64,000 bases of DNA. Source: Diplonema japonicum (taxonomy: Eukaryota > Euglenozoa > Diplonemea > Diplonemida > Diplonemidae). A program made the position numbers and the translations under genes. Shown here piece after piece: positions 18,606-30,618 of this stretch. The stretch is from contig OZ025670.1 of NCBI GenBank assembly GCA_964019335.1, forward strand, positions 62,001 to 126,000. Direction: 5' to 3'. Each line of letters opens with the position of its first letter. Position 1 is the first letter of the stretch. The notes beneath the pieces are model-generated. The model did no database searches. It had not been told where the DNA came from and saw only the letters and a list, made by a program, of their open reading frames with translations.

Positions 18606-19870
18606 GAGCAACCTTTTTAGGAAACCATGGCAGGGCTTGTTACAGTGCCTTGCGAAATGGGCCGTAAGGTCTGCGAGAGCTATTTCCTCTATCTTAATCT
18701 TTTGTGCCGGCGACAAGAATGATGACAACGAAGCACCCTCTCCGGTCTCCAGCAAAACCATGCGAGATACAGCGTTGCTTTTATACCCCGTTACCCGTCT
18801 GACTTTCCTTCTTTCATTTGTTGCCCTGCATTTGTTTCTTTCCAAACCCCAACATGATGACAAACCTTCACTTTAACATGCGTGTCTTTAACCTGACCCT
18901 TTTGTGTTTGATGAATACCTTTAACTTTGGCTTGCTCTTTCTGACATGTTGAATAAGCCACTAACGGAGATGATTAGGAATAAGGAAAATGAAAGAAATG
19001 TAGAAAAGAGCCATCAAATACCATTACTTCCTCTTCTCTGTAGTTAGTAAAGGGCCGCTTTGGTCACGAGATCATCATGGATCCCACTCTGGACCCGTGT
19101 GAGAGTGAAGACAATGATGAGGAAGTGCACACCTCACCAGCTGGCCACACATCATGGCCTTGATTGGTCCCTTAGCTGCACGAGAGCTGTGGTCCTCTCC
19201 TTGCAGGCAAATAGTGGAGCAACCTTTTTAGGAAACCATGGCAGGGCTTTTTACAGTGCCTTGCGAAATGGGCCGTAAGGTCTGCGAGAGTTATTTTCTC
19301 TCTTGTTTTTTGTGCCAATTCCGGTCTCCAGCAAAACCATGTATGTGGTTTGGCAGACCCTGCGAAATGCGTTGTGAAAAATGATGAACCTCCCTTTGTA
19401 CTTTCCCACCTGTTCTTATGAGGTTGTGAAGGAATGGCGGGAGGCGAGATACCCAGAAAATAGTGAAGACAATGATGAGGAAGTGGCCACACAACATGGC
19501 CTTGATTGGTCCCTTAGCTGCACGAGAGCTGTGGTCCTCTCCTTGCAGGCAAATAGTGGAGCAACCTTTTTAGGAAACCATGGCAGGGCTTTTTACAGTG
19601 CCTTGCGAAATGGGCCGTAAGGTCTGCGAGAGTTATTTTCTGTATTTTTATCTTTTGTGCCAATGACAAGAATGATGACAACGAAGCACCCTCTCCGGTC
19701 TCCAGCAAAACCATGCGAGATGCAGCGTTGCTTTTATACCCCGTTACCCGTCTGACTTTCTGGTTCTTCCTATTTTGCTACATAAAACATTATGAAAATT
19801 TCTCAACTTCAACATGTGTCTCTTCTCTGTAGTTAGTAAAGGGTACTGTGGTCACGAATGTCATCATGGA
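18606..19870 (+). repeat. Modular repeat cluster 2 (M1-M2-M3-M5-M1-M6-M5'-M1-M2-M5')
   Basis: M1 copies (74 nt, GAGCAACCTTTTTAGGAAAC ... GGTCTGCGAGAG) are at 18606-18679, 19217-19290 and 19559-19632. M2 copies are at 18718-18803 and 19671-19756, with a truncated piece at 19320-19340. M3 is about 18825-18957, M5 about 18980-19216 with partial copies at 19454-19558 and 19822-19868, and M6 about 19384-19453 (AACCTCCCTTTGTACTTTCC ...). All are in + orientation. The cluster ends about 145 bases before the LVIVD-type gene. Confidence 0.88.
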
Positions 19871-20013
19871 TACAACCGTTTCTGCCCACGGATACATCCA
19901 ACCATTTTCTCCAGCTCCTCCTTGAGACATCTTCTTGCGGACAAACTTTTCAAAACCACCTTTCAACCCAGCACCACAGGTTATCATATTTCTTGAACAA
20001 CCCCTCACAAAAG

Positions 20014-22384
20014 ATGATGAAAACGTGGTTCCTCGTGTTCCTGTTGTGGGGAACAGCTTCGGTTTCTGGATCTTCGCAAGAGCTTCTTCGGCCCCGTGCT
20101 CTGGGGCGGTCACCGCAGATGGACCGGGTGTGGGAGGCGACAGTGGTGGGGGAGACAGCGTACCTGGCGACAGGGCGGACAGGTCTTGTGATTCTGAACG
20201 TGAGCGACCCGTCTCAGCCCAGGGAGCTGGGGTGGTACCAGACACCGGACGCTCGCTCTGTGGCGGTGGTGGTGACAGCAGCTGTGGGTGAGGAGGAAGG
20301 AGGAGAGAAGGAGAAGGAGAAGAAGACAGCTTATGTGGTGGACCAAGAGGGTGGAATGTACATTCTTGACGTGCTGACAGAGTCGAAGCCTGTGCTGCTG
20401 GGGAGAGTGAAGGAGGCAACAGGGACTCAGGTGCGGGTGTCTGAGGAGGTGGCGTACGTGGCACGTGCAGAGGCGCGGAACCTGTTCTCTGTGAAGGTGG
20501 CGGAGCCCTCGAAGGCAGGAGTCGTCGGGAACTACAGCACCCCTGGGCACCCCCAGAGAATGGCTGTCTCGGGGACGACGTTCTTCATTGCCGACAACAC
20601 CTCCCTGCAGGTGGTAAGCTTCGCGGACCCCACCTCCCCGTCCCTCGTCAGCGAGGTGGAGACGAGCCTCGCCTGCAGCGTGTCGTTGGCGGGCGAGCTC
20701 GCCTTCGTCGGGACCTTCGACAGCGGTGTGGAAGTCTACAGCGTGGAGAACACTTCTTCTTCTTCTCCCCCGAAACTCTTGTCGAGCCTTCAAACCCCTG
20801 GAAGCCGCATCGTCGACCTGCTGGCAGTGTCGGGAGAGGGAGCTGCTGCTGGTGTTGGAACAGTCTACGCGATGGCGGAGGGTGCAGCGGGGGGTCTGCT
20901 GGTGTTGGATGTGACGACGACGGAGGCTGCTGCGTCGACGAGGGAGCCCGTGCTGCTGGGGCGGTTCGAGACGGGGGCGACAGCGACCGCTGTGGCGATG
21001 CTGACGACAACAACAACGGATGAGAAGGGGCAGCAGCACCAGCACCACCACGCCATCCTCTCGGAAGAGGAGAAGGGGGTGGAGGTTGTGAAGGTGGAGA
21101 ACTCGTCGACCCCTGTGCTTGCAGCGACCTACAAGACACCGAGGAATGCGATGAAGGTTGAGGTTGTCGGGGACTATGCATACGTGGCGGACAGGGAGGA
21201 AGGGTTCTGGTGTACGACGTGAGCCTCCCAAACACACCCCTTCTGGTGGGGAACTACTCCCTTGCGAACGGGGCGCTCACTCTGAAGATGGCGGCGGAGT
21301 GGTTGTACGTGGGAGGAGACGCCCTGTATGTGCTGGACGCGAGGAACCCCATCGACCTGAAGCTTCTAAAGTCCTACAAACGCGACAACAACAACAACAA
21401 CAACAACGACGACGACAGCAGCAACACAAGCAACTCGGTGTACGGAGTGGATGTGCTGTGGCCTGTAGCCTATGTAGCGATGGGGAACGGGGAAGGGGCC
21501 TTGTCGTTGCTGAACGTGGAGAAGGATGAGATCACTCTGATGGGGAACGTGAAGGCTGAGAACGGGCATTTCTTCAGAGGGGTGGCTGTGTGGGAGGGAG
21601 GGTCGACGAGGACGGCTTTTATTGCGGATAGCGGCAACAACAGCGACGAGAAGAGCGAAGGATCGGCCCTCGTGGTGGACGTGAGCGAGCCGTCGAAGCC
21701 AAAAGTGCTCGGGTCCGGGGTGGAGGTTCTAAGGAGAGGGAGGAATGTGACGGAGGGGAGGGAGGTGCAGGTTGTTGCGGGGAAGACCGCCTACCTCGCG
21801 ACGGCACAGGGGTTGGAGGTAGTGGACGTGAGGATGCAGGCAGAATCAGAATCAGAGTAGAATGGCAGCCGTTTTCAGTCGGAATGCACGTCGCAGAAGG
21901 GACTTCTGGTGTTGAGGTGGTAGGGACGAGGGCCTACCTCTCCACCAAAGAGGGGTTGAAGGTGTTCAACGTGAAGAACGAGTCGAAGCCGGTCATCCTG
22001 ATGGGGGTGTACAAGACCGCAGGGGACGCACAGGGGGTGGCTGTGAACCAGCAGAACGGAAGGATCTTCATGGCGGACGTGGGCCTGTGGGTCCTGGACG
22101 ATGGGGTGGACAGCAGCGACGATGACCTGACCTACCTATACGGCGTGATCCCTGCCGTCTTCTTTCTCATTCTGGGTCTTCTCCTCTACTTCTGCCTGTG
22201 CAAGAAGAAGAACGAGGAACAGGGTTCCAACACAGAAGCTAACGACAACCCCAACGAACCCACTCAGATGACCTGGAGATGCAGAAGTCAGGGTGAGGCG
22301 GGACACGCACCGCGCCCTAATGAAACAAACACCGGTAACCACTCTTTTTCCTTATCTTCCTTCTTTCTCAAAAGAGTAGAATAA
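20014..22384 (+). CDS. LVIVD-repeat/beta-propeller-like type I membrane protein, with two apparent frameshifts
   Basis: The start is ATG 20014 or 20017, giving a signal peptide (MKTWFLVFLLWGTASVSGSS). The ectodomain consists of repeats of the type AYLATGRTGLVILNVSDPSQ, AYVADREEG, FIADNTSLQVVSFADPTSP and AFVGTFDSGVEVYSV, the LVIVD pattern that folds into propeller blades. The frame breaks near 21199-21210 and again near 21830-21845. Each time a -1 shift restores the same repeat pattern (LVYDVSLPNTPLLVG; then GVEVVGTRAYLSTKEGL), so a single gene of roughly 780 residues is indicated. A transmembrane span (YGVIPAVFFLILGLLLYFCL) and basic stop-transfer KKK follow, then a short cytosolic tail. An Asn/Asp run (N7D3) sits near 21390. 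The frameshifts could be assembly errors, real decay or unrecognised processing; neither site is a homopolymer or an intron. Confidence 0.75.
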
Positions 22385-23379
22385 AATATAAATCTAAAAC
22401 TTTTTTTTTTTGAAAAACTAATTGGTTTTTCATTTCCTTCTTCCTCTCTGTTTTCTCTTAAGGTTTTTTTTTAAAATTATTTGACTGAATGAGCGCTAAG
22501 AAAGCTCTAGATTCCCCTCTTCTATTAATTCCGTTTTTGGAACATTTCTTCCACTTGAAGACTCTGGTATACTACTTTCAAAAAGGGTTGAGGGGAGTGG
22601 GAATTATTTTCTTTTCTTTTCTTTGACGACCCAGTGGCATCCTTGAGCCACCTATGGGGAGTTGCCTTTGGCAATCTATTATGGGTGCAAGCCCTGCTTG
22701 TGTCCCGAAGAGGACTAGTTCATTTTTGAAGGTTTTTTTTTTTTTTTGGTGGCCAATGGCAAACCATTTCCTGTTCTTCTTCTTCTTCTTTTTTTTTTTT
22801 TTTTTTTTTTTGCAAGAACTGGTCTTTGACTCGTCTAAACAAAAGGGGAACGTTGGCAACGTGTTTCGGGTTTACAAACTTCTCCAGGTTTTTACCCGGC
22901 ACGAACAACGGCCAGTTCTTCTTTTTTTCAAAGCATCGTCTCACAACGACCTCCCTTTTAACTTATAAATATTTTCTATCTTGTTTCATCTCTCATTTCC
23001 TCTTGCTTGGACCGAACCTTCGGCCAAGGCGTCCCCTTCCCCGTTCTGCCTCTCGTTTCTGTTCCGCCTTTCAAGTCCCCTGCAGCTCTGTGGGCCCTGC
23101 CCTTCGGAACTACTTGTGTTTTCTTGAAACACGACTTCTTACCTTCTGCCGTCTATCTCCTCCTTTGTTGTGTTTCCTTTGCATGGAAGATAAATTATTT
23201 AAGAAGACGGACCACGAATCATCCGTCCTGCGTTGACAGTGGTAACGACTCGTTCCGTTTCTTCTCTCCCTCTTCTATGCCGCTCTTGGGAGGCTTCTTC
23301 TTCTTCTTTTTTTTTTTTTATACTTCTTTGTTTTCATTATTCTGCTTGTTTGCTGCGTTAGGAAACCTGTTCAGGAGGA
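22385..23379. other. Intergenic; no recognisable gene
   Basis: T runs occur at 22731-22747 and 22791-22811. A moderately complex stretch at 22820-23260 is open on the + strand (about 136 codons) but is Leu/Phe/Ser/Cys-rich, with no motif I recognise. It could be a remnant or non-coding RNA. TTATAAATA occurs at 22963-22971, but nothing supports a promoter. Confidence 0.4.
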
Positions 23380-24850
23380 ACCTCCCTTTGTACTTTCCCA
23401 CCTGTCCTCATGAGGTTGTGAAGGAATGGCGGGAGGCGAGATGTGTGAAACCATGGCCTTGATCAGTCCCTTAGCTGCACGAGAACAGTGGTCTTCTCCT
23501 TGCAGGCAAATAGTGGAGCAACCTTTTTAGGAAACCATGGCAGGGCTTTTTACAGTGCCTTGCGAAATGGGCCGTAAGGTCTGCGAGAGTCATTTCCTCT
23601 ATTAGTACTTCTCTCTATTTATAGTCTCTACCAAGAATGATGACAACGAAGCACCCTCTCCGGTCTCCAGCAAAACCATGCGAGATACAGCGTTGCTTTT
23701 ATACCCCGTTACCCGTCTGACTTTTCTTCTTTCATTTGTTGCCCTGCATTTGTTTCTTTCCAAACCCCAACATGATGCACTTTAACATGCGTGTCTTTAA
23801 CCTGACCCTTTTGTGTTTGATGAATACCTTTAACTTTGGCTTGCTCTTTCTGATATGTTGAATAAGGCCCTCCATGGACAAAGCAACAGAGATGATTACA
23901 TATAAGCAGTCTCCCTCTTCGTGAATGGTTTTGACGAGAACCTGCTATTCGAACCTAATTACATTTTCCGATGATTTCTGTGCGAAAGAGAGAAATGGAT
24001 ACGGAAAATGAAAGAAATGTAGAAAAGAGCCATCAAATACCATTACTTCCTCTTCTCTGTAGTTAGTAAAGGGCCGCTTTGGTCACGAGATCATCATGGA
24101 TCCCACTCTGGACCCGTGTGAGAGTGAAGACAATGATGAGGAAGTGCACACCTCACCAGCTGGCCACACATCATGGCCTTGATTGGTCCCTTAGCTGCAC
24201 GAGAGCTGTGGTCCTCTCCTTGCAGGCAAATAGTGGAGCAACCTTTTTAGGAAACCATGGCAGGGCTTTTTACAGTGCCTTGCGAAATGGGCCGTAAGGT
24301 CTGCGAGAGTTATTTTCTGTATCTTTATCTTTTGTGCCAGTGACAAGAATGATGACAACGAAGCACCCTCTCCGGTCTCCAGCAAAACCATGCGAGATAC
24401 AGCGTTGCTTTTATACCCCGTTACCCGTCTGACTTTCTTCAGTTCCTGGTGCTTTATTGCCTCCCTTCCCAACAACATGATGACAAACCTTCACTTTAAC
24501 ATGCGTGTCTTTAACCTGACCTTTTGTGTTTGATGAAGACCTTTAACTTTGGCTTGCTCTTTCTGACATGTTGAATAAGGCCCTCCATGGACAAAACAAC
24601 AGAGATGATTACATATAAGCAGTCTCCCTCTTCGTGAATGGTTTTGACGAGAACCTGCTATTCGAACCTAATTACATTTTCTGATGATCCCAATGCTTTG
24701 ACCCTTCCCCTTCCCCAAGCAGCTGCTTGGCGCTCAGCTACAATATCGGCATAAGGTAGACAAAAAAAATACGCGAGAGCAACCTTTTTAGGAAACCATG
24801 GCAGGGCTTGTTACAGTGCCTTGCGAAATGGGCCGTAAGGTCTGCGAGAG
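23380..24850 (+). repeat. Modular repeat cluster 3 (M6-M5'-M1-M2-M3-M4-M5-M1-M2-M3-M4-M1)
   Basis: M6 is 23380-23443 and partial M5 23452-23515. M1 copies are at 23516-23589, 24236-24309 and 24777-24850. M2 copies are at 23636-23721 and 24348-24433. M3 is about 23742-23865 and 24475-24578, M4 about 23866-23975 and 24579-24718, and full M5 24000-24235. The final M1 ends 82 bases before the ATG of the S/T-rich surface protein. A 16-base perfect palindrome, CCAAGCAGCTGCTTGG, lies at 24715-24730. Confidence 0.88.
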
Positions 24851-24931
24851 TTCCACGAATAAGGAGTGGACGTCGTACCATGCGGAGTTTGATCTCTTTG
24901 ACTTTAATGTATATCACAGGACACTTCCAAC

Positions 24932-27900
24932 ATGTTACACGTCTTGTTCCATGCAGCTGTAGCGGTGACGTGCTGCGGCCCCACCCAGAGTGGCCCCTGC
25001 CCTTGTGCTGCGATGGACACGGTGATGGCATTTGCATGTGGCTGCGCCTCGTGTCCTCCTGGATGGGCAACTTGGACCTGTTCCACAAAATGTCAGTGCG
25101 TAGGGCAGCAGACCAGTGCCCAAGGTGTGTGCCAAGATGGCCCCAACGACATTGGTCAATGCTTATGCAGCCCAGGGTGGACCGAAGATGATTGCAACAA
25201 GCGTATCCCTTATATTACGAAGATGCAAGCTGACTCCACTCTCTTTTGTTCATACACGCTGCCTGGGAAGTATTTCTGCAGACACAAACCATACCCCTTC
25301 CAGCTTGCCATCAGCGGCGGGCATTTTGGTTCTGTTACTTCTGCAGTGAAGGTGTTTTTCATTCCTGAGGTTTATGTTGCACCTGTGAAACCCGACCCCG
25401 TGTGCAGCGTGGTGTCGAGCAACGACACGCACATCCTATGTGACATCACCTTCACGCACCCCTACCCCTCTGCCCGTGGGCATGTTTACAACGTCTTCGT
25501 TGAGGTGGGCGGAGTGTCTTCTAATTTCAATAAGAGCCACTTGTCATCCGACGTGCAGTCCTTCCTTGTCTTGGACAAGACCTCAACTGACACCGAGACA
25601 CTCACTCTCAGTCTGACCCCCTCTCTCACTCTCTCAGAGAGCGAGACCCACAGCCTCAGCTCGACGGAGTCACTCACTGAGACAAGGACGCAATCGCTCT
25701 CTATGACCCCTTCCCTCTCAGCAACACTCACGAACACTCTTTCGCTCAGCACCTCCAGTACAGGCACTGCAACCACAACGCCGTCGCTGAGTGAGACACT
25801 CTCTGCTACTGTCAGTGCAACAGCCACTGCGTCAGGTATTTAATAAAAACACACACTTGATGTCTTGAGGCACACACATCAACAGCATCGTCAACACCAA
25901 CTATTTCGGTAAGCAGCACCACCACTGTGACAAGTACCTTGACGCCCAGTACCACAGGCTCTCCCACAGTGACGGAGACAGTCACGCAGAGCACTTCGTT
26001 AAGCGCCACACTCAGTTTATCGGTATCTGAGACACCGTCTGTGTCCGCAACAGGCTCCATCACGGTGAAGGGCAGCGCCACGTGGAGCACAACACAGTCA
26101 GCAACTGGCACACGGTCCTACACGGGGTCGTTCACACCAACACCATCACCCACCGCCACCGGGACAGCCTCGCTCAGTGCTACGAGCAGCCTCACAGGGT
26201 CGGCGTCGAAAACTGTAACGCTGTCGGCTTCTGCCACAGCTTCGGTAACAAACACGCCACCCATCACACCCACCGAGTCGCACACCCACCCAATCACACC
26301 ATCCGGAACCCTTACAAGCTCAGTCTCATACACCACAAGTGTCACTGCCACCAAGACATCAAGCCCCACATGGACACACACACACACAAGCACAACAACA
26401 CCAACAATCACAGTGACACGCACCGCATCAGCCACCAGCACCTCAAGCAACACCGATGAGCTGACGGCCACTGTGTCTCTGTCGCCTACTGTGTCTGAAA
26501 CCCCAACAGGCACCATGACGCCGACTACAACCGCATCGATTAGTGAAACCCTGCTTAGGATACAGTGCCTGCCTTTGTGGCATCACCCACCGCACTGCAA
26601 CTGTGGCCCTTGGCACTCCGATGTTTGTGACTGCACCACTGCAACATGCACTTCCTGTCACGCAGGATGGTTCGGTCCTACGTGCACGTCAAGATGCCCT
26701 TCTTGTGTGAACGGGAAGTGTTCAGACGGCCCTGCAGGCACAGGGCAGTGTGTGTGTGATATGAAATGGCATGGCACGCTTTGCAACGTGCCAGAACCCG
26801 TGATAGCAGACATTGAACTGGAGGGCTGCTTCAGGGAAATCAAGCACGGCAACGAGCGTTACAACTGCAGGCACCCGCCGCCTTCTGTCACTATCATCGG
26901 AAGCAACTTCGCCCCCAAGTTCGAGAAAGTCACGGCCTCAGGAACAGAGCTATGCCGCAGGGAAGATGTATACGGTGCCTCGATGATTGTGTGTTTCGTA
27001 GACCCATTGGGGACAGGCAGGTACGATATACAGGTGGTGGTTGGAACGCAAGGCAACCAGCAGGTGGCGTCGGCACCAATAGAGGCTAACGTGTTCATCC
27101 CAACTGTGACAGAGACCTTCACCCTGAGCCATACCCCAAGCTTGACAAACACCATCATACCTGTGTGCGGCACAGGGCCGTGGAACGATGTGGATTGCAC
27201 GTGTGATGGGGCAGTCAACGGTGCTGTGTGCGGGCAGGGTCCCCTTCATAGTTACATTTGTGTCTCGGGCACCTGTAAAGCGTATCAGAAATGTGTACAT
27301 GGCGTGGTCATCAGAGGATGTTTGTGCACTGACGCACCCGATGGTGCCTTGTGTGACGATGCCATGGGCAGCACAGCCGATGATACGTGCAGCACGGGGA
27401 CATGTGCGGGCGTCCCGATATGCAACAAGGCTGCCAACATCACGTCGGGGTGCACGTGCACCAACGCCGCAAAGTACAGCACGTGCAACAGCAACTGGAT
27501 GTGCGATGGCAACGGGGCGTGCGCAGAGTATATTGAGGCTCTGGGCATCAGTGTCGCAGCTGACCCCCTGACCCCCATGTTCACGGTCCCGGTGCGCGTT
27601 ACATTTGTCACCAACGCTCTCCCTGCTGACGACGTGTCGGTCGTTGTCAACATCGCTAGCACCGGTGTGCAGGGGGTGCCGGGCTGCACCAGCGTCATAA
27701 CAGGAAACGGGCATACCATCTTAACATGCCATAAAGGAGACCTCTCTAAGGGCCACGTGGAAACCTTTTTATTGTACATCTCTGCTGCCCCCAACAGCCC
27801 GGTCGACATTACTGTTGTAGCTTCTCTGCACTCGTTGTCCGTTAACAAGCGAGAAGCACGCCACGAGGCTGTAACTACAGCCCACTTGCCGTTGGCCGAC

Positions 27901-28521
27901 CTGCAGCTGAGGGCGTTTTCACTACCTGTGGCGATCGGTAGTGCAGTGCCTTCTATTTTTGGGTTCGAAGTACTGAATCTGGGGCCTGCAGCAGCTGAAG
28001 ACACGACGGTAACGATGACGGTGAAAGGATCTACGCCGTCTGTGGGCGTTACTATGTTCTCTGGGGGTCTGTTGCATGCTGGAGGAACGTATGGTAGCAA
28101 CTTGACTGTTTTGATGCAGACCAAAGCGACTGTGCTCAGCTTGGTGCTAGAGTTCAAGGTGTCGTCAAGCACTGCAGACCCCAACAAAGCAGCAGACGTG
28201 GTTCTTAGTTACGGTCCGGTGCACCTGCCACCTTTAGTCTCGCGGCATGTAAGATGGCCACTTGCAAAAGAAGCCTTTCACCCCCTTCCCGATCCTGCTG
28301 CTAGATCGATGTCTCTATGGCCTCTTCTTTTTTACGTAGTGCTTCTGCTTGCATCCGTGTGGGTTGTGACTGCCCATCGTGCCCCTAAGATGACCGAGGC
28401 ACGACTCCTTGCACACACAACCTGGAATCTCCCTGTCTTCCTGGCACCGCAGCCCCTTCCCTCTCTCGATCGATTAGATGGCGGCTCGGCTAATTCCCGG
28501 GGCTCGGATTACCTATACTAA
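24932..28521 (+). CDS. Ser/Thr-rich, EGF-like, type I surface membrane protein
   Basis: The exons are 24932-25835 and 25886-28521 (50-nt intron GTATTT...CAACAG), giving 1179 residues. The ATG lies 12 bases after ATATCACAG. A short hydrophobic start (MLHVLFHAAVAV) may be a signal peptide. A Cys-rich EGF/laminin-like module follows (CPPGWATWTCSTKCQC ... CLCSPGWTEDDC), then a beta-rich module. Residues ~220-530 are an S/T-rich stalk of TLTLSLTPSLTLSESET-type repeats, probably heavily glycosylated. A second Cys-rich module (CHAGWFGPTCTSRCPSC), an IPT/TIG-like module (PPSVTIIGSNFAPKF), a third Cys-rich block and CARDB/DUF11-like beta domains (PADDVSVVVNIASTG; FGFEVLNLGPAAAEDTTV) come next. A C-terminal span (LLFYVVLLLASVWVV) precedes a 50-residue tail. 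Its architecture suggests adhesion or a cell-coat role. Confidence 0.82.
25836..25885 (+). other. Intron, 50 nt (GTATTT...CAACAG)
   Basis: It contains in-frame stops and must be removed to join the S/T-rich halves. The join is phase 1 and gives ...TASASSTPTIS.... Confidence 0.85.
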
Positions 28522-28715
28522 CTTAGTTACCTATTTTCCATTTACTAGTATGCAGGCAGCTATGCCTTTTCCCTTCCTTCGTATGTCGGTAGTTCTGCCT
28601 TTCTTACGTTGTGTGCTTAGTCTTTACTACCCTTTAGATGACGTATTTATTTTATTATTCTTATTATTATTATTTTTGTCTGAGTTAACTCACCGTTGCC
28701 GTCATCCAGGCACGG

Positions 28716-29684
28716 ATGTGGTGCTGGTGTGGAGGACGTGAGAAGGCAGCCGGGGGTGAAAGATGCCCTTTTATGGGAGATGAAGGGAACCAGCTAATAA
28801 GGAAGATTGAAGACCAAAACGCGAGCGCGCCTGTGGTGGTGGCCAGTTTCGCGTATCTGAAGATAAGCGACGAAGCGATTGAATGGATTGCGAACAGTGC
28901 GGGGCGGTCCAATGTGCTGACAAGGTTGTTTTTGGAGCACAACCTGATAGGGGGGGAGGGGGGGGCCATGTTGGCCAGATTGTTACACACAAACCCTCCA
29001 CTTCAGGAGCTGCACTTGGGGTCCAACTGCGTCGACGCAACTGGTGTGGTAGCATTGGCAGAGGCGCTGAAGGTGAACACCAACCTGCGGTCGCTGTCTT
29101 TAGCTAAAAATGATTTCACGGATGAATCTGCAGCACAGCTCGCCACCTCACTGGCAGGGAACACGTCCATCACCCACTTGGATCTCTCTGATAACGCGCT
29201 TGGTATTGGCGATCTGACCGTGGCCGCCTTTGGGACCAGTCTCGTTATGAATGAAACACTCGAAACTTTGGACCTATTCGGCGGGTCTATCACCGACACA
29301 GTAGGGCACCACCTGTCCCAAATACTGACCTCCAACACAGCTCTTAAATCACTTAACCTCGGTTGCAACCAATTGGGCGACACCGCTGGAATAAGCATTG
29401 CCGAGGCTCTCTCCAACAACGCATCCCTTACACAGCTGTTGCTGACGGAGAATCTCATAGGCGATGAATCTGCCCTGGCTCTTGTTAGAAGCCTATCATC
29501 GAATGGCACGTTGACGTGTCTTAATCTTGGGATGAACAAGCTGACCGAGCAGGGGGTCGGGGTGTTGGATTCCTTCAGAGTCAAGTCCCTCAAAGAGGGC
29601 CTCAACACTGTGAAGTACCTCAACCTTTATGACAACCCAGGCACAGGGTTGTACTACGCTAACGTCTGGGCCACGAACGAGTGA
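28716..29684 (+). CDS. Leucine-rich-repeat protein (ribonuclease-inhibitor type)
   Basis: The ATG 28716 lies six bases after a GTCATCCAG acceptor; an alternative start at 28773 (MGDEGNQLIRKIEDQ) begins closer to the conserved part. The protein has 322 residues. From about residue 65 there are seven or eight LRRs of ~28 residues with the RI-type pattern (LQELHLGSNCVDATGVVALA; LRSLSLAKNDFTDESAAQLA; ITHLDLSDNALGIGDLTVAA; LKSLNLGCNQLGDTAGISIA). No signal peptide, membrane span or effector domain is present. RI-type LRR proteins are protein-binding scaffolds; in flagellates many belong to the cytoskeleton or axoneme, but nothing here shows the partner. Confidence 0.85.
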   Translation: MWCWCGGREKAAGGERCPFMGDEGNQLIRKIEDQNASAPVVVASFAYLKISDEAIEWIANSAGRSNVLTRLFLEHNLIGGEGGAMLARLLHTNPPLQELHLGSNCVDATGVVALAEALKVNTNLRSLSLAKNDFTDESAAQLATSLAGNTSITHLDLSDNALGIGDLTVAAFGTSLVMNETLETLDLFGGSITDTVGHHLSQILTSNTALKSLNLGCNQLGDTAGISIAEALSNNASLTQLLLTENLIGDESALALVRSLSSNGTLTCLNLGMNKLTEQGVGVLDSFRVKSLKEGLNTVKYLNLYDNPGTGLYYANVWATNE

Positions 29685-29740
29685 GAGTACTTTGTTTTTA
29701 TCCTTCCTTGCACCGTTACCATCACATCACAGGGTGTAAT

Positions 29741-29959
29741 ATGTTCGGCATCGCTGCACCCTCCGCAGCGGCGGCGTCAGCACCCCTGGCACGGGCCCTC
29801 TCCAAACCCACTTGGAAGCCCACAGCAACAGTCCGCAATGTATGTGCACACTCATAAGGGGGGATACAGCATTTGAAGAAGGAAGAAAGCAAACTTTTGA
29901 TTCTCATCTGGCGCTCTTGCAAAGGTTGGGAAATACAAGGGTCTACCTTAAGCGTTTGA
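29741..29959 (+). CDS. Candidate small two-exon gene with mitochondrial-presequence-like N-terminus
   Basis: The ATG 29741 lies eight bases after ATCACATCACAG. Exon 1 is 29741-29839 and encodes an Ala/Ser/Arg-rich N-terminus without acidic residues (MFGIAAPSAAAASAPLARAL), typical of mitochondrial presequences. GTATGT follows at 29840. An acceptor at 29869 (GATACAG, 30-nt intron) or 29878 (39 nt) keeps the frame, ending at TGA 29957-29959 after a segment with KLLILIWRSCKGWE. The product would be about 59-62 residues. The signal combination fits the window's rules, but the protein is too short to assign and the intron is at the lower size limit. Confidence 0.35.
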
Positions 29960-30008
29960 GAAACTGAGGGGACCAAATTAGAGAAAATCTAGTAGCATAC
30001 GCATACAA

Positions 30009-30521
30009 GAGCAACCTTTTTAGGAAACCATGGCAGGGCTTTTTACAGTGCCTTGCGAAATGGGCCGTAAGGTCTGCGAGAGTTAATTCCTCTTTTTTTT
30101 TTTTTTTTTTCCTTTTTTTTTTTTGTCTTGACGTTTAAAAGAATGATGACAACGAAGCACCCTCTCCGGTCTCCAGCAAAACCATGCGAGATACAGCGTT
30201 GCTTTTATACCCCGTTACCCGTCTGACTTTCTCAATCTATGCCCCTCCCCATGTTTTTGTTGCTCCTTTGAAAGCATGCCCTGGCTGCCTATTAGCCCAC
30301 TTCCCAACAACATGATGACAAACCTTCACTTTAACATGCGTGTCTTTAACCTGACCTTTTGTGTTTGATGAATACCTTTAACTTTGGCTTGCTCTTTCTG
30401 ATATGTTGGAAAAAAAAAAAGAAAAAAGGGAAAATATAAATGAAAACGAGCAACCTTTTTAGGAAACCATGGCAGGGCTTGTTACAGTGCCTTGCGAAAT
30501 GGGCCGTAAGGTCTGCGAGAG
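30009..30521 (+). repeat. Modular repeat cluster 4 (M1-M2-M3-M1)
   Basis: M1 copies are at 30009-30082 and 30448-30521, M2 at 30142-30227 and M3 at about 30309-30407. The M1-M2 spacer is 60 nt and T-rich. The M2-M3 spacer shares its sequence (CAATCTATGCCCCTCCCC...) with cluster 5. The second M1 is followed by a T run of about 45 bases and the acceptor of the next gene. Confidence 0.85.
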
Positions 30522-30557
30522 TTATTTCCTCTCATCACCCGCCTGACTTGAATCCTA

Positions 30558-30600
<43 letters not shown>

Positions 30601-30618
30601 CCAACTCCACTCCCACAG

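Noticed and set aside
19514-19714. - strand reading frame across M2-M1 (MVLLETGEGASLSSF ... LADLTAHFARHC) with a TATAAAAG-like string upstream, repeated in several clusters
   Set aside because: The frame is continuous in only about half of the M2-M1 pairs; in others (23.6, 30.1, 55.2 and 60.3 kb) the variable spacer breaks it. This is what chance predicts for conserved blocks with variable spacers.
22826-23236. 136-codon + frame between the LVIVD gene and repeat cluster 3
   Set aside because: No recognisable motif, no acceptor before a start codon, and composition like translated pyrimidine-rich DNA.
24715-24730. 16-base perfect palindrome CCAAGCAGCTGCTTGG as an operator or origin
   Set aside because: A single short palindrome in repeat-derived DNA; other copies of the flanking module lack it and nothing else supports a regulatory role.
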